From positions 2,728,001 to 2,792,000 of the forward strand of contig NZ_OY776147.1 of the NCBI RefSeq assembly GCF_963675305.1: DNA of 64,000 nucleotides, read 5' to 3'. A program made the translations under genes and the position numbers. Positions 43,132 through 51,555 of this stretch are shown here, piece by piece. Positions within the stretch are counted from its first letter, which is position 1. Every line of letters starts with the position of its first letter. The notes beneath the pieces were generated by a model. The model saw only the letters and a list, made by a program, of their open reading frames with translations. It was not told the DNA's origin and did not search any database. The DNA is from an uncultured Hyphomonas sp. Lineage in GTDB: Bacteria; Pseudomonadota; Alphaproteobacteria; Caulobacterales; Hyphomonadaceae.

Positions 43132-43563
43132 ATGTATATTCACGCCATGTCACTCTTTCATCCTCCCGCCTGGTTCCCTCCGCAGCTTGCCTTCCTCTGG
43201 CCCCTGATCTGGGTCCAGGTGCTGATGCTGCGCGCGCAGATCCGGGCCGCTTATGGCCGCGGGGTCGTGTATCGCTGGAGCCTCACGCCGAATTTGCGGG
43301 TCTACCTCGTCCGAATCGAATGGATGCCAGGGCAGAAGAAAGAACGCGCCATTCTGCGACCTGCCGCACACACCTCTGCCCGGCTCGCCGCTGCGTGCAG
43401 CGGGCAGGCTTATGCGCCCGGCTACATCACCCATCTAACGATCTCTGCTCAGCCCGGCGAAAACCGGGGTGCGGGCGCCGTACGCACTGTGCTTGCTTTT
43501 TTGAAACCCGGCTATTGCCGGGATGAGCTGGCACCCGGGAACCTGCCCCTGCCGGAAACCTGA
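43132..43563 (+). CDS. Small hydrophobic-N protein, unknown
   Basis: A 143-residue frame, or 138 if ATG 43147 is used. A hydrophobic N-terminal segment (AFLWPLIWVQVLMLRAQI) is followed by a basic region. The C half (ILRPAAHTSARLAAACSG onward) looks less protein-like. No clear RBS or family. It may be a real membrane-attached protein, or coding may be limited to the first 70 residues. Confidence 0.45.
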   Translation: MYIHAMSLFHPPAWFPPQLAFLWPLIWVQVLMLRAQIRAAYGRGVVYRWSLTPNLRVYLVRIEWMPGQKKERAILRPAAHTSARLAAACSGQAYAPGYITHLTISAQPGENRGAGAVRTVLAFLKPGYCRDELAPGNLPLPET

Positions 43564-43636
43564 ACCCAAACCTGACCTGAAAACTCAGCCCACCCACAAA
43601 GCGCCTTCACGGGCGTCGCACGTGCTGGCAGAAACG

Positions 43637-44104
43637 CTACCAGTAGCCCGCCATGATTTCCTTCGCCCAGTCCGGCTCACGGAAATCGCCGCGCGGGGCA
43701 AAGCCGGACATAACGGGTTTGATGTCCAGAACCGGCGTGCCGTCGATGGCGTCGAGGCCTGTCAGCGTCAGGCGCAGGCCGTCGACGGAGACGATGCGGC
43801 AAGTGGTGAGGCCGATCCGGTTCGGCCGGTTCTTACCGCGCTGGGCGAAGATGCCGATGCGGGGCCAGTCTTCCCGGCCACGCGGATGGCGCGCGCCGGT
43901 CTCGATCTTTTCGTCCGGCACCCGGTCGAACAGGAAGACGATTTCGCAGTGCGAAAACGCATCGAGGCCCATCAGGGCCTCGGCAGTGAATTGGTCCGGG
44001 TCGAGATCGATATGGGCCGGGATGGCATCCCAGTCATCATCGATGGGCGTGTCGCGTGTGGAAGAAACCGTACCGATCGGGCGGAGGGTGATCATCTTGC
44101 TCAT
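43637..44104 (-). CDS. trmO: TsaA/TrmO-type tRNA methyltransferase
   Basis: A 155-residue protein of the TsaA (YaeB/TrmO) family. It has LRPIGTVSST at the N terminus, HPRGREDWPRIGIFAQRGKNRPNRIGL in the middle and DGTPVLDIKPVM in the C half, the family's three blocks. TrmO methylates t6A37 in tRNA-Thr(GGU) with S-adenosylmethionine. The gene follows cckA by 26 bp on the same strand and is likely co-transcribed. The E. coli protein is longer, so this is the short catalytic domain form. Confidence 0.8.
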   Translation of the reverse strand: MSKMITLRPIGTVSSTRDTPIDDDWDAIPAHIDLDPDQFTAEALMGLDAFSHCEIVFLFDRVPDEKIETGARHPRGREDWPRIGIFAQRGKNRPNRIGLTTCRIVSVDGLRLTLTGLDAIDGTPVLDIKPVMSGFAPRGDFREPDWAKEIMAGYW

Positions 44105-44130
44105 GTCACCCTCTCCTCCTCGGCAGACTT

Positions 44131-46716
44131 TCAGGCGGCTTCCTTGCTGGGGCTGCCGAGTTCCTGTTTCACCCGCTCCGCCAGCTGGCGGACGGTGAAG
44201 GGTTTCGGCAGGAAGGACACCGCGCGGTCGTCGTCCAGCTGCTGGGCGATGTCGCGCTCGGCATAACCGGAGATGAAGATCACGCGGGCGTGGCCCAGCA
44301 GGTCTTTCGCCTCGCGGATCAGGGTTGGCCCATCCTTGCCCGGCATGACGACGTCGGAAATGACGAGGTCGAAACTGTTCGGATTGTCTTCGAGGATTTC
44401 CATGGCTTCTTCGCCATCGCAGGCCTCTTCGACCTCATACCCGCGCGAGCGCAGCAGCGAGGCGGCAATGCCCCGCACGCCGTCTTCGTCCTCGATGAGG
44501 AGGATCCGTCCGCGTCCGGAAATATCCATCGGGCGGCTGGCGGCCTTGTCGGCAGCGGTGACTTCGACCGGGGCCGGCACTTCCTCCGGCTTCAGGGCCG
44601 GCAGGTAGATGTGGAAGGTGGTGCCTTTGCCGACAGCGGACGTCGTGCAGACATACCCGCCGGACTGTTTGATGATGCCGTAAACGGTGGCGAGCCCCAG
44701 GCCCGTGCCGACACCGGCTTCCTTGGTGGTGAAGAAGGGCTGGAAGATCTTTTCCATGACATCCTTCGACATGCCGTGGCCGGTGTCTTCCACCTCGATC
44801 AGCATGTACTCGCCATCCTCGACGAATTTGAACCCCTTGGCATGGGCATCGGCGCCGGTCGCCCGGGCGGTGCGGATCGTCAGCTTGCCGCCATTCTTGT
44901 GGCTCAGCATCGCATCGCGCGCATTGGTGGCGAGGTTGAGGATCGCGTTTTCCAGCTGGTTCTTGTCGGCCTTGATGTGCGGCACATCGCGGCCATGCTT
45001 GACCTCGAGCTCGATCCGCTCGTCCAGCAGCTGGCGCAGCAGGATGGAGAACTCGCTGAGGAAGTCCGGTACCGCGAAAATCTCGCGCTTGAAGGTCTGC
45101 TGGCGGGCATAGGCCAGAAGCATCTTCACCAGTTCCTTCGCCCGCATCGCGAACTCATTGATGGACTGAAGGTTCGAATAGGACGGATCGCCCAGCGGGT
45201 GGCGCACCATCAGTTCCTCATTGTTGAGGATGATGCCCTGCAGCACATTGTTGAAGTCGTGCGCAACGCCGCCGGCGAGCTGGCCGATGGCCTGCATCTT
45301 CTCGCCATGCGCGAGGCGGATCTCCAGCTGGCGCTGGTCGGTGATGTCCATGATGTAGGCAACCGACGGGCGGCCATTGCCATCAAGGGCCACGAACACA
45401 TTGACGTGGCGCGGATCCTTGCCCGCGAGCTTCAGGCTGACCGGCTTGTCGATGGCGTCCACCAGAATGCTGGAGAGCGCATCCTCGCCCTCTTCGGCCT
45501 GGAACATCGCCGCGAACTGGCCGCCGGGGGCTGCCTGGCCGCCGGTCATTTCCATCAGGGCGCGGTTGGAGTCGAGAATGACGGCGCTCTGCACGCTTTC
45601 GCCCTGCAGGCGGACCGCGCCAAAGGGCGCATCGTCGAACATCGGGTCGCCATCCGGGCGCGGCGGGCGCGACCCGGTCAGAGCGAAGCGCTCTTCCCCG
45701 CCATTCAGCATCTGCGCGCTCGGCAGCAGGATCGTGCGGCCGGCCGCTTCCGCGCCGCGGCCCGACCAGGTGGTGATGGCATGGACCGGGATCTCGATTC
45801 CGTCGCGGCCACGGATCTGGACATCGACACGGCCCGGCAGGCCGGTCTTGCGGTCGCGCGACAGCATCTTCACGAATTCCGGACGCATGATGTCGTCGAT
45901 CCGGACATTACGGGCCGATTCCGGCAGGCCGAGCGTATCGCGCAGCCAGGAGTTGGCATATGTGATCGACCCATCCGGGCGGGCGGCAAAGAAGCCCATC
46001 GGCGCGTCTTCGACATAAAGCGATTTGAGGTCAGCCGCGCCGGTCGCCTCGCGCTCGCCGGCAATCGGGCGGATACGCCAGAGTACCTTGCCGCGCGGCA
46101 GCGGGGAAACGGAAATCTCGTACTGGGCGGGCACCTGTTCCGGGCCGATCGTGATCGGCGGCAGAACTTCCCGGCGCGCCATGCCGGCCTTGGCATCCTT
46201 GGACAGGCGGTAGACCGGCGCGGCAAGTCCGGGGCTCGCGCCGAAAAGGCGGTCGACCGTCACCGGGGCATTGTCGCCCTGGCTGACCATCAGCGCCATG
46301 CTGGTGAGGTCCTTGTAGGCGGTGTTCGCTGCAACCGGGGCGCCGCCCTGGTCGGCGATCAGGACGCTCTCGTCCAGCGCCTCGATCCAGCCGAAGCGCG
46401 GCTGGCTGGCCTGCGCAGCGCGGACGGCAGAGCCCTTCTCCGGGAAGAGGCCCAGCATGCGGCCAGCGCCGCGGACGGTCCACAGCAGGAAGACCAGGCC
46501 GCCCGATCCCATGGCGATCAGCAGGATCGGCCCCGGCGCACCGGAGGCTTTCGGCCAGGCCAGCGCCACACTCGCCGCGGCAATGGAAATCAGCAGGCAG
46601 CCCCAAAACAGGAGCTGCATCACGTCGATCCGGGCGCGCGAAAGATCCAGTCCGGAGCCCTCGGCCGATTCGACCTCGTCAGGCGGGCTCTCATGCATCC
46701 GGGTATTGGTGTCCAT
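44131..46716 (-). CDS. cckA: CckA-type hybrid sensor histidine kinase
   Basis: An 861-residue protein with two N-terminal membrane helices (about 34-53 and 62-81), a PAS-like region (about 105-240), further PAS domains, a HisKA domain with H486 in GVAHDFNNVLQG, an ATPase domain with GHGMSKDVMEKIFQPFFTT and GTGLGLATVYGI, and a C-terminal receiver with phospho-acceptor D788 (ISDVVMPGKDG). This is the Caulobacter CckA plan: it phosphorylates CtrA and CpdR through ChpT and switches to phosphatase activity with cyclic di-GMP. ATG 46716 (MDTNTRMHE) is chosen, with GGGAG upstream. It supports the alphaproteobacterial cell-cycle circuit. Confidence 0.92.
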   Translation of the reverse strand: MDTNTRMHESPPDEVESAEGSGLDLSRARIDVMQLLFWGCLLISIAAASVALAWPKASGAPGPILLIAMGSGGLVFLLWTVRGAGRMLGLFPEKGSAVRAAQASQPRFGWIEALDESVLIADQGGAPVAANTAYKDLTSMALMVSQGDNAPVTVDRLFGASPGLAAPVYRLSKDAKAGMARREVLPPITIGPEQVPAQYEISVSPLPRGKVLWRIRPIAGEREATGAADLKSLYVEDAPMGFFAARPDGSITYANSWLRDTLGLPESARNVRIDDIMRPEFVKMLSRDRKTGLPGRVDVQIRGRDGIEIPVHAITTWSGRGAEAAGRTILLPSAQMLNGGEERFALTGSRPPRPDGDPMFDDAPFGAVRLQGESVQSAVILDSNRALMEMTGGQAAPGGQFAAMFQAEEGEDALSSILVDAIDKPVSLKLAGKDPRHVNVFVALDGNGRPSVAYIMDITDQRQLEIRLAHGEKMQAIGQLAGGVAHDFNNVLQGIILNNEELMVRHPLGDPSYSNLQSINEFAMRAKELVKMLLAYARQQTFKREIFAVPDFLSEFSILLRQLLDERIELEVKHGRDVPHIKADKNQLENAILNLATNARDAMLSHKNGGKLTIRTARATGADAHAKGFKFVEDGEYMLIEVEDTGHGMSKDVMEKIFQPFFTTKEAGVGTGLGLATVYGIIKQSGGYVCTTSAVGKGTTFHIYLPALKPEEVPAPVEVTAADKAASRPMDISGRGRILLIEDEDGVRGIAASLLRSRGYEVEEACDGEEAMEILEDNPNSFDLVISDVVMPGKDGPTLIREAKDLLGHARVIFISGYAERDIAQQLDDDRAVSFLPKPFTVRQLAERVKQELGSPSKEAA

Positions 46717-46908
46717 GCTGCTCTTCACTCCCGCCACCGGCAGATTAGAAACACCTGCCGGGCAATACTGTCCGGCCGGGCCGGCAAGCCGACTCAGCCG
46801 CTATGAATCCTAGTCTACAGAGAGTTATGCGGCAAAGGTTAACGAAAGCGAAAAAAGCGTTAAGACTGCCCGTAAAGATTACAGATTCCCGCTTACCTGG
46901 AGACCCCC

Positions 46909-48813
46909 ATGAAACCTGTCCTGATCGCCCGTTCCTCCATGCTTGCCCTGCTGATTGCAACGGCAGGCTGCGCGACTCATGAGGAAACTGCAGCGCCTGC
47001 TGCAGGGACCGAAGCGGCTGCTGTGGAGGCTGTGGCCTCGCCCGCTGCACCGAGTGCCGAGGACATCGCGGCAGAATCGGCGCGGCTGAACGAATGGTTC
47101 GACCAGAAATTCGCGGAAACCGTCGCCCGCAGCCCGATTACCCAGACCTATCTCGGCATCAAGGACAATTACGGCGAATGGGACGATGTCTCCGACGCCA
47201 ATGCGCTGAAAGAACTGGAGATCCAGCGCGCCGACGTCGCCGAGATGGAATCGAGCTTCGATCCTGACCTGCTGGACCACCAGGCCAAAATCTCCTGGCG
47301 CATCGCCAAGATGAACCTGAAGCAGGCCGAGGAAGACTACAAATACCTCCACCACGGCTATGTATTCGACCAGATGAACGGTGTTCAGGCGGAAATCCCC
47401 GCTTTCCTGATCAACCAGCATCAGATCACCTCGAAGTCGGATGCCGAGGCCTATATCTCCCGTCTCAACGGCGTTCCGGCCTATATGGAGCAGAACCTCG
47501 AAAACGCGCGGATTGCGCTGGCCGACGGCGTCCAGCCGCCCGCCTTCGTCTACAAATATGTCCTCTCGGATGCGCAGGGCGTGATCACCGGGGCGCCCTT
47601 CGATGACAGCGGTGAGGACAGCCCGCTGATGGGCGATTTCCGCAAAAAGGTAACCAGCCTGGTCGACGCCGGAACGATCTCGCAGGAAGAGGCGGACGAA
47701 TTGCTGGATCAGGCGACGGACGCGCTGACCAATTCGGTTGGCCCGGCCTATGAAGCGGCGATCGCAGTACTCGGTGAGCAGGCCAAAACGGCCTCGACCG
47801 ATGACGGTGCATGGAAGCTGCCCGACGGCGACGCCTATTACGCCTCAAGGCTCGCAAACTACACCACAACTGACATGACCGCCGAGGAGATCCACAATCT
47901 GGGCCTCGCCGAAGTGGCGCGTATCCAGGACGAGATGCGCGGGATCATGAAACAAGTGGGCTTTGAAGGCACCCTGAAGGAGTTCTTCGACTACACACGG
48001 ACCGATCCGCAATTCTTCAAGCCGAACACGCCGGAAGGCAAAGCCGAATATCTGGACGAAGCCACGACCTGGATCGACCAGATGCGCGAAGACCTGCCGA
48101 CCGTGTTCAACACCTTCCCCAAAGCGGACATGATCGTCAAAGCGGTGGAACCCTTCCGCGAAAAATCCGCCGGCAAGGCGTTCTATTCCCGCCCTGCCCC
48201 CGATGGCAGCCGCCCCGGCACCTATTATGCGAACCTCTACCGCATGCAGGACATGCCGACCTATCAGATGCAGGCACTGGCCTTCCATGAGGGCATCCCC
48301 GGCCACCACATGCAGATCGCCATCGCGCAGGAACTGACCGGCGTGCCGAAGTTCCGCAAGTATGGCGGCTTCACCGCCTTCGTCGAAGGCTGGGGCCTCT
48401 ATTCGGAATACCTGCCCAAGGAGATGGGCTATTACAGCGACCCGTATGACGATTTCGGGCGCCTCGCCATGGAGATCTGGCGGGCGGCCCGCCTCGTGGT
48501 CGATACCGGCATCCATGACCAGCACTGGACCCGCGAACAGGCGATCCAGTACCTGATGGACAACACGCCCAATCCGGAAGGCGACTGCCGCAAGGCCATC
48601 GAGCGCTATATCGTGATGCCGGGACAGGCCACTGCCTACAAGATCGGCATGAACAAGATCATCGCGCTGCGCGAAAAGGCGAAAGCCGAACTCGGTGACA
48701 AGTTCGACATTCGCGAATTTCACGATGTTGTGCTGAAGGATGGGGCTGTGCCGCTGAACATTCTGGAGGAGAATGTCGACAAATGGATCGCAGACACCAA
48801 AGCCGGAAGCTGA
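46909..48813 (+). CDS. DUF885-family peptidase-like lipoprotein
   Basis: A 634-residue protein with lipobox-like LLIATAGC (Cys about 24) and the DUF885 fold. The zinc motif LAFHEGIPGHHMQIA (HExxPGHH) lies at about 460-470, with FVEGWGLYSEYLPKEMG downstream supplying a glutamate ligand. Length fits the family (about 550-650). An M-family metallopeptidase in the periplasm is plausible but substrates are unknown. The yceI-type gene overlaps its end by up to 31 bp. It is divergent from cckA. Confidence 0.85.
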   Translation: MKPVLIARSSMLALLIATAGCATHEETAAPAAGTEAAAVEAVASPAAPSAEDIAAESARLNEWFDQKFAETVARSPITQTYLGIKDNYGEWDDVSDANALKELEIQRADVAEMESSFDPDLLDHQAKISWRIAKMNLKQAEEDYKYLHHGYVFDQMNGVQAEIPAFLINQHQITSKSDAEAYISRLNGVPAYMEQNLENARIALADGVQPPAFVYKYVLSDAQGVITGAPFDDSGEDSPLMGDFRKKVTSLVDAGTISQEEADELLDQATDALTNSVGPAYEAAIAVLGEQAKTASTDDGAWKLPDGDAYYASRLANYTTTDMTAEEIHNLGLAEVARIQDEMRGIMKQVGFEGTLKEFFDYTRTDPQFFKPNTPEGKAEYLDEATTWIDQMREDLPTVFNTFPKADMIVKAVEPFREKSAGKAFYSRPAPDGSRPGTYYANLYRMQDMPTYQMQALAFHEGIPGHHMQIAIAQELTGVPKFRKYGGFTAFVEGWGLYSEYLPKEMGYYSDPYDDFGRLAMEIWRAARLVVDTGIHDQHWTREQAIQYLMDNTPNPEGDCRKAIERYIVMPGQATAYKIGMNKIIALREKAKAELGDKFDIREFHDVVLKDGAVPLNILEENVDKWIADTKAGS

Positions 48814-49433
48814 GCCTTCGCTGGATGGCCCTGCCCCTCGCCGCCCTGGCGCTGGGCGGGTGCACATCCCTGGTCGCGCCGCTGTTGAAGCCGAAACTGT
48901 CGGCTGAGATCGCGGCGCTGCCGGCCGGAGACTGGAAGCTGGACCCGGCGCATGCCGCGCTGATCTTCCGGATCAACCATCTCGGCTATTCCGACCTGAT
49001 CGGCCGGTTCGAAACATTCGACGTGTCCCTGACCGGCGATCCGGATGACCCGGCCGCCGCGCGGGCTGAGGCCGTCATCGACATGACCTCGCTGGATATC
49101 GCGAACGATGCGTTCGCCAGCCAGCTGATGGGGCCGAAATTCTTCGATGCAGCGCAGTACCCTCAGGCTGCCTTCCGGACCCTCGCTGTGCGGCCCGGCG
49201 AAAACGGCGCCGCGGAAGTGGACGGCGAGCTGACCCTGCATGGCCAGACCCGGCCGGTGACGCTCGACCTTCAGTTCAATGGCACCGCTTTTGACCCGAT
49301 CCGGGGTGCGCAGGTGGCCGGTTTCAGCGCAAAAGCCGTGATTGACCGAAAAGATTTCGGAATTTCCGCTTATTCCGGCCTGGTGACGGATGAGGTCCGC
49401 ATCGAGATCCAGGCGGAATTCCTGAAGCAGTAA
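48783..49433 (+). CDS. YceI-family lipocalin-like lipoprotein
   Basis: A YceI-type protein of 216 residues from the upstream start, or 202 from ATG 48825. Either start carries a lipobox (LALGGC), so it is likely membrane-anchored. The YceI beta-barrel appears as DWKLDPAHAALIFRINHLGYSDLIGRF through RKDFGISAYSGLVTDEVRI. YceI proteins bind isoprenoid-like lipids. The overlap with the DUF885 gene suggests co-translation. Confidence 0.88.
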   Translation: MDRRHQSRKLSLRWMALPLAALALGGCTSLVAPLLKPKLSAEIAALPAGDWKLDPAHAALIFRINHLGYSDLIGRFETFDVSLTGDPDDPAAARAEAVIDMTSLDIANDAFASQLMGPKFFDAAQYPQAAFRTLAVRPGENGAAEVDGELTLHGQTRPVTLDLQFNGTAFDPIRGAQVAGFSAKAVIDRKDFGISAYSGLVTDEVRIEIQAEFLKQ

Positions 49434-49436
49434 ATC

Positions 49437-50516
49437 TTAACGGAAGCCCGGCAGGCGGCGCGAGATTCTAAGCGCCATCCTGTTTCCTTTGCGCCCGATC
49501 TGGGCTTCCGCCACGACCTGTCCGTCGCGCCCGCCGGAGAGCAATTCCACGGGCTGGTCTGCCGGTACTCCGAGCAGCAGCGTGGATCCGGCTGTCAGGT
49601 CGGACAGGCGGGAAAGCGGTACGCTGAGCGATGCGACGCGCGCCGTCAGCAGCACCGTCACCGGCGTCGGCGGCGCAGCGCCCACCGGCGCGGTCTCAGC
49701 TGCCGGGAGCGCTTCCGGCACACAGGTCTCTGCAAGCTCGCTGGAGAGGATCAGCCGGGCGGTGTGACGGCCGCCATCGACACGGATTTCGAAATCGATG
49801 ATTTCCGCCGTGCCCGGACGGGCAAGCGCAGCGGCGAAGTCCACTTCGGTCTCCATGCCGGCGAAGCTGAGCCCCGGCGCGATGGCGTGGCCAAGTGGCC
49901 GGACGAGGCCTTCCAGCAGGGCGCTGTCGAGCGGGGTGAGGTCACGCGGCGACCAGTCGCCCGGCATGCCGTTTCCGCCGCAAGCTGTCTCAATCAGGGC
50001 GTTTGCGAGCTCTGGCGACAGGACAAGCATGGCATCCACTTCGCCCTCGCCAACGGCGAAACAGGCGATGGCGGCGCCCTGCCCCGTAAGGCTGCCTGTC
50101 AGGCCGCTGTCAAAATCGCCTTCGCGAACAGCGCGGGCGGCTGCGGCTGCGCGCAGGCCGCATCCCTTGCGTAATCCCAGCGACAGGCGCGAGGCCATCT
50201 GCCGGGCCGTTATCGGAATATCCGTGGCCTGTGCGTTCCCGGCGACCGGGACCGGCGCGGGCGCCTCAACGTCCGGCAGGGGTTTGTCCGCGATCGTCTC
50301 CGGAGCAGGCTCAGGCGGGCTGTCCGGCAGGTCCGACAGGTCCGGACGCAGGAGTGCCTCGATCTCAGCCGCGCTCAGTACGCCGCGTGCGGACGGCAGC
50401 GGCCGTTCCGGCGACAGCGGCTCGAACGAGGTCGGCATGTCGACCCTGACCGACGATTCCCGGCGAGGTGACATGTCCCAGCCGTCATCGGCGGCAAGAG
50501 GGAGGTCTGACTTCAT
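49437..50516 (-). CDS. FliM-like flagellar motor switch protein
   Basis: A 359-residue protein. LSAAEIEALLRPDL (about 46-59) matches the FliM N-terminal LSQxEIDALL motif. The last 75 residues form a SpoA/FliN-type surface: VTVLLTARVASLSVPLSRLSDL and ALRISRR. The middle third corresponds to the FliM middle domain. FliM binds CheY-P at its N terminus and joins FliG and FliN in the C-ring. Other flagellar genes are not adjacent, so the gene may be a dispersed switch component or a FliM-like relative with another role. A CtrA-like box lies 42-56 bp upstream. Confidence 0.72.
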   Translation of the reverse strand: MKSDLPLAADDGWDMSPRRESSVRVDMPTSFEPLSPERPLPSARGVLSAAEIEALLRPDLSDLPDSPPEPAPETIADKPLPDVEAPAPVPVAGNAQATDIPITARQMASRLSLGLRKGCGLRAAAAARAVREGDFDSGLTGSLTGQGAAIACFAVGEGEVDAMLVLSPELANALIETACGGNGMPGDWSPRDLTPLDSALLEGLVRPLGHAIAPGLSFAGMETEVDFAAALARPGTAEIIDFEIRVDGGRHTARLILSSELAETCVPEALPAAETAPVGAAPPTPVTVLLTARVASLSVPLSRLSDLTAGSTLLLGVPADQPVELLSGGRDGQVVAEAQIGRKGNRMALRISRRLPGFR

Positions 50517-50557
50517 TCGGCGCGCTTCCGTAATGGTTACTTTTGCAGCGGTGAGGG

Positions 50558-50572
50558 TTAACGGACCGTTAG
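50558..50572 (-). promoter_or_regulatory. CtrA-like box upstream of the FliM-like gene
   Basis: On the minus strand the sequence reads CTAA-CGGTCCG-TTAAC, with only the first base off the TTAA-N7-TTAAC consensus. It lies 42 bp before the ATG. FliM is CtrA-controlled in Caulobacter, so this placement is sensible; binding has not been tested here. Confidence 0.5.
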
Positions 50573-50767
50573 GAATTGGAATTCCCGCGCCCGGTCAATG
50601 TCTTTCGAACAGCCGTGCGGTCTGGCCGGAGGCTAACAAAACGGGACTTGTTGTTAAACATTAAGCCTCAGCCTTAAGACCTTGATTACCAAGATGTAAG
50701 AGATCGTTTGGACCTTGCTGGCATTGTCCATTCACCGCGGAACAGGCGGCCGCGGAGACGATAAAGC

Positions 50768-50807
50768 GCCGTGGCGTTGGGATGAGCTAGCCGTGGCGTT
50801 GGGATGA
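50768..50807. repeat. Direct repeat, two 18-bp copies
   Basis: GCCGTGGCGTTGGGATGA occurs at 50768-50785 and again at 50790-50807 with 4 bp between. It lies directly downstream of the dksA terminator when read on the minus strand. Slippage or a small regulatory repeat are both possible. Confidence 0.6.
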
Positions 50808-50848
50808 TAAAAAAAAGCGGCGGCGCCTCCATTGGAGACGCCGCCGCA
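50808..50848 (-). terminator. Strong terminator after dksA
   Basis: On the minus strand a 9-bp GCGGCGGCG/CGCCGCCGC stem is extended by a CTCC/GGAG pairing, with an AAT loop, followed by a run of T. It lies about 30 bp past the dksA stop. Confidence 0.85.
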
Positions 50849-50878
50849 AATAATTCCGGGGTCGTGTTTTTGAGCGCC

Positions 50879-51295
50879 CTAGTCGTCGCGCAGGGTGCGT
50901 TCCTTACGCTCGTGCCGTTCCTGGGCCTCCAGGCTCAGCGTCGCGGTTGGCCGGGCTTCCAGACGGCGCAGGCCAATTGGCTCGCCGGTCACTTCGCAGA
51001 AGCCGTAGGACCCATCCTCGATCCGGCGCAGTGCCGCATCGATCTTGGAGATCAGCTTGCGCTGGCGGTCGCGCGTGCGCAGTTCCAGCGCCTTGTCGCT
51101 TTCCGCCGACGCGCGGTCGACGATATCGGGAAGCGATCCGGAGTCATCCTGCAGATTCGTAATGGTCTGCTTGGCGCCGTCCAGAATGTCGGCTTTCCAG
51201 TTCTCAAGCAGCCGGCGGAAGTAAGCCAGCTGCTTCTCATTCATGAATTCCTCGTCATCCGAGGGACGATAGTCGTCTGCAATTTCCACACTCAT
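50879..51295 (-). CDS. dksA: DksA/TraR-family RNA polymerase regulator
   Basis: A 138-residue DksA. The coiled-coil with tip residues is followed by YGFCEVTGEPIGLRRLEARPTATLSLEAQE. The canonical four-cysteine zinc finger is reduced to one Cys: the other positions are Thr, Ser and Ala. Alphaproteobacterial DksA proteins are known to lack this zinc site, so function is likely retained. DksA binds RNA polymerase's secondary channel and, with ppGpp, controls rRNA and amino-acid promoters. ATG 51295 with AGGTGTCC upstream is chosen. Confidence 0.92.
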   Translation of the reverse strand: MSVEIADDYRPSDDEEFMNEKQLAYFRRLLENWKADILDGAKQTITNLQDDSGSLPDIVDRASAESDKALELRTRDRQRKLISKIDAALRRIEDGSYGFCEVTGEPIGLRRLEARPTATLSLEAQERHERKERTLRDD

Positions 51296-51555
51296 CGCAG
51301 GACACCTCATTCAAACTTGGCCGGGATATAAAGCCGCAGGCGATTCACCGCAATCGGCAATGCTGAGTTAATTTTGTCCACCTTTTCAGGCGCCTGAGCC
51401 AATACCCCCGAATTGTCGTTAAATTGTGACAGACCTGTTCCTGCCCGATTGGCCAATTCCACTGCAATATGCAGGCCGGGGCTTGATCTTTCCTCCCCCC
51501 GCGCGCTCTATAAAAACTCGCCCAACGTACAGCTTTTACAACGGTTTCAGCGTTC

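Noticed and set aside
44290..46806. Very long plus-strand frame (about 838 codons) antisense to cckA
   Set aside because: High GC creates long open antisense frames. Its product has no domain and is Arg/His/Gly-rich, while the opposite strand encodes a complete histidine kinase.
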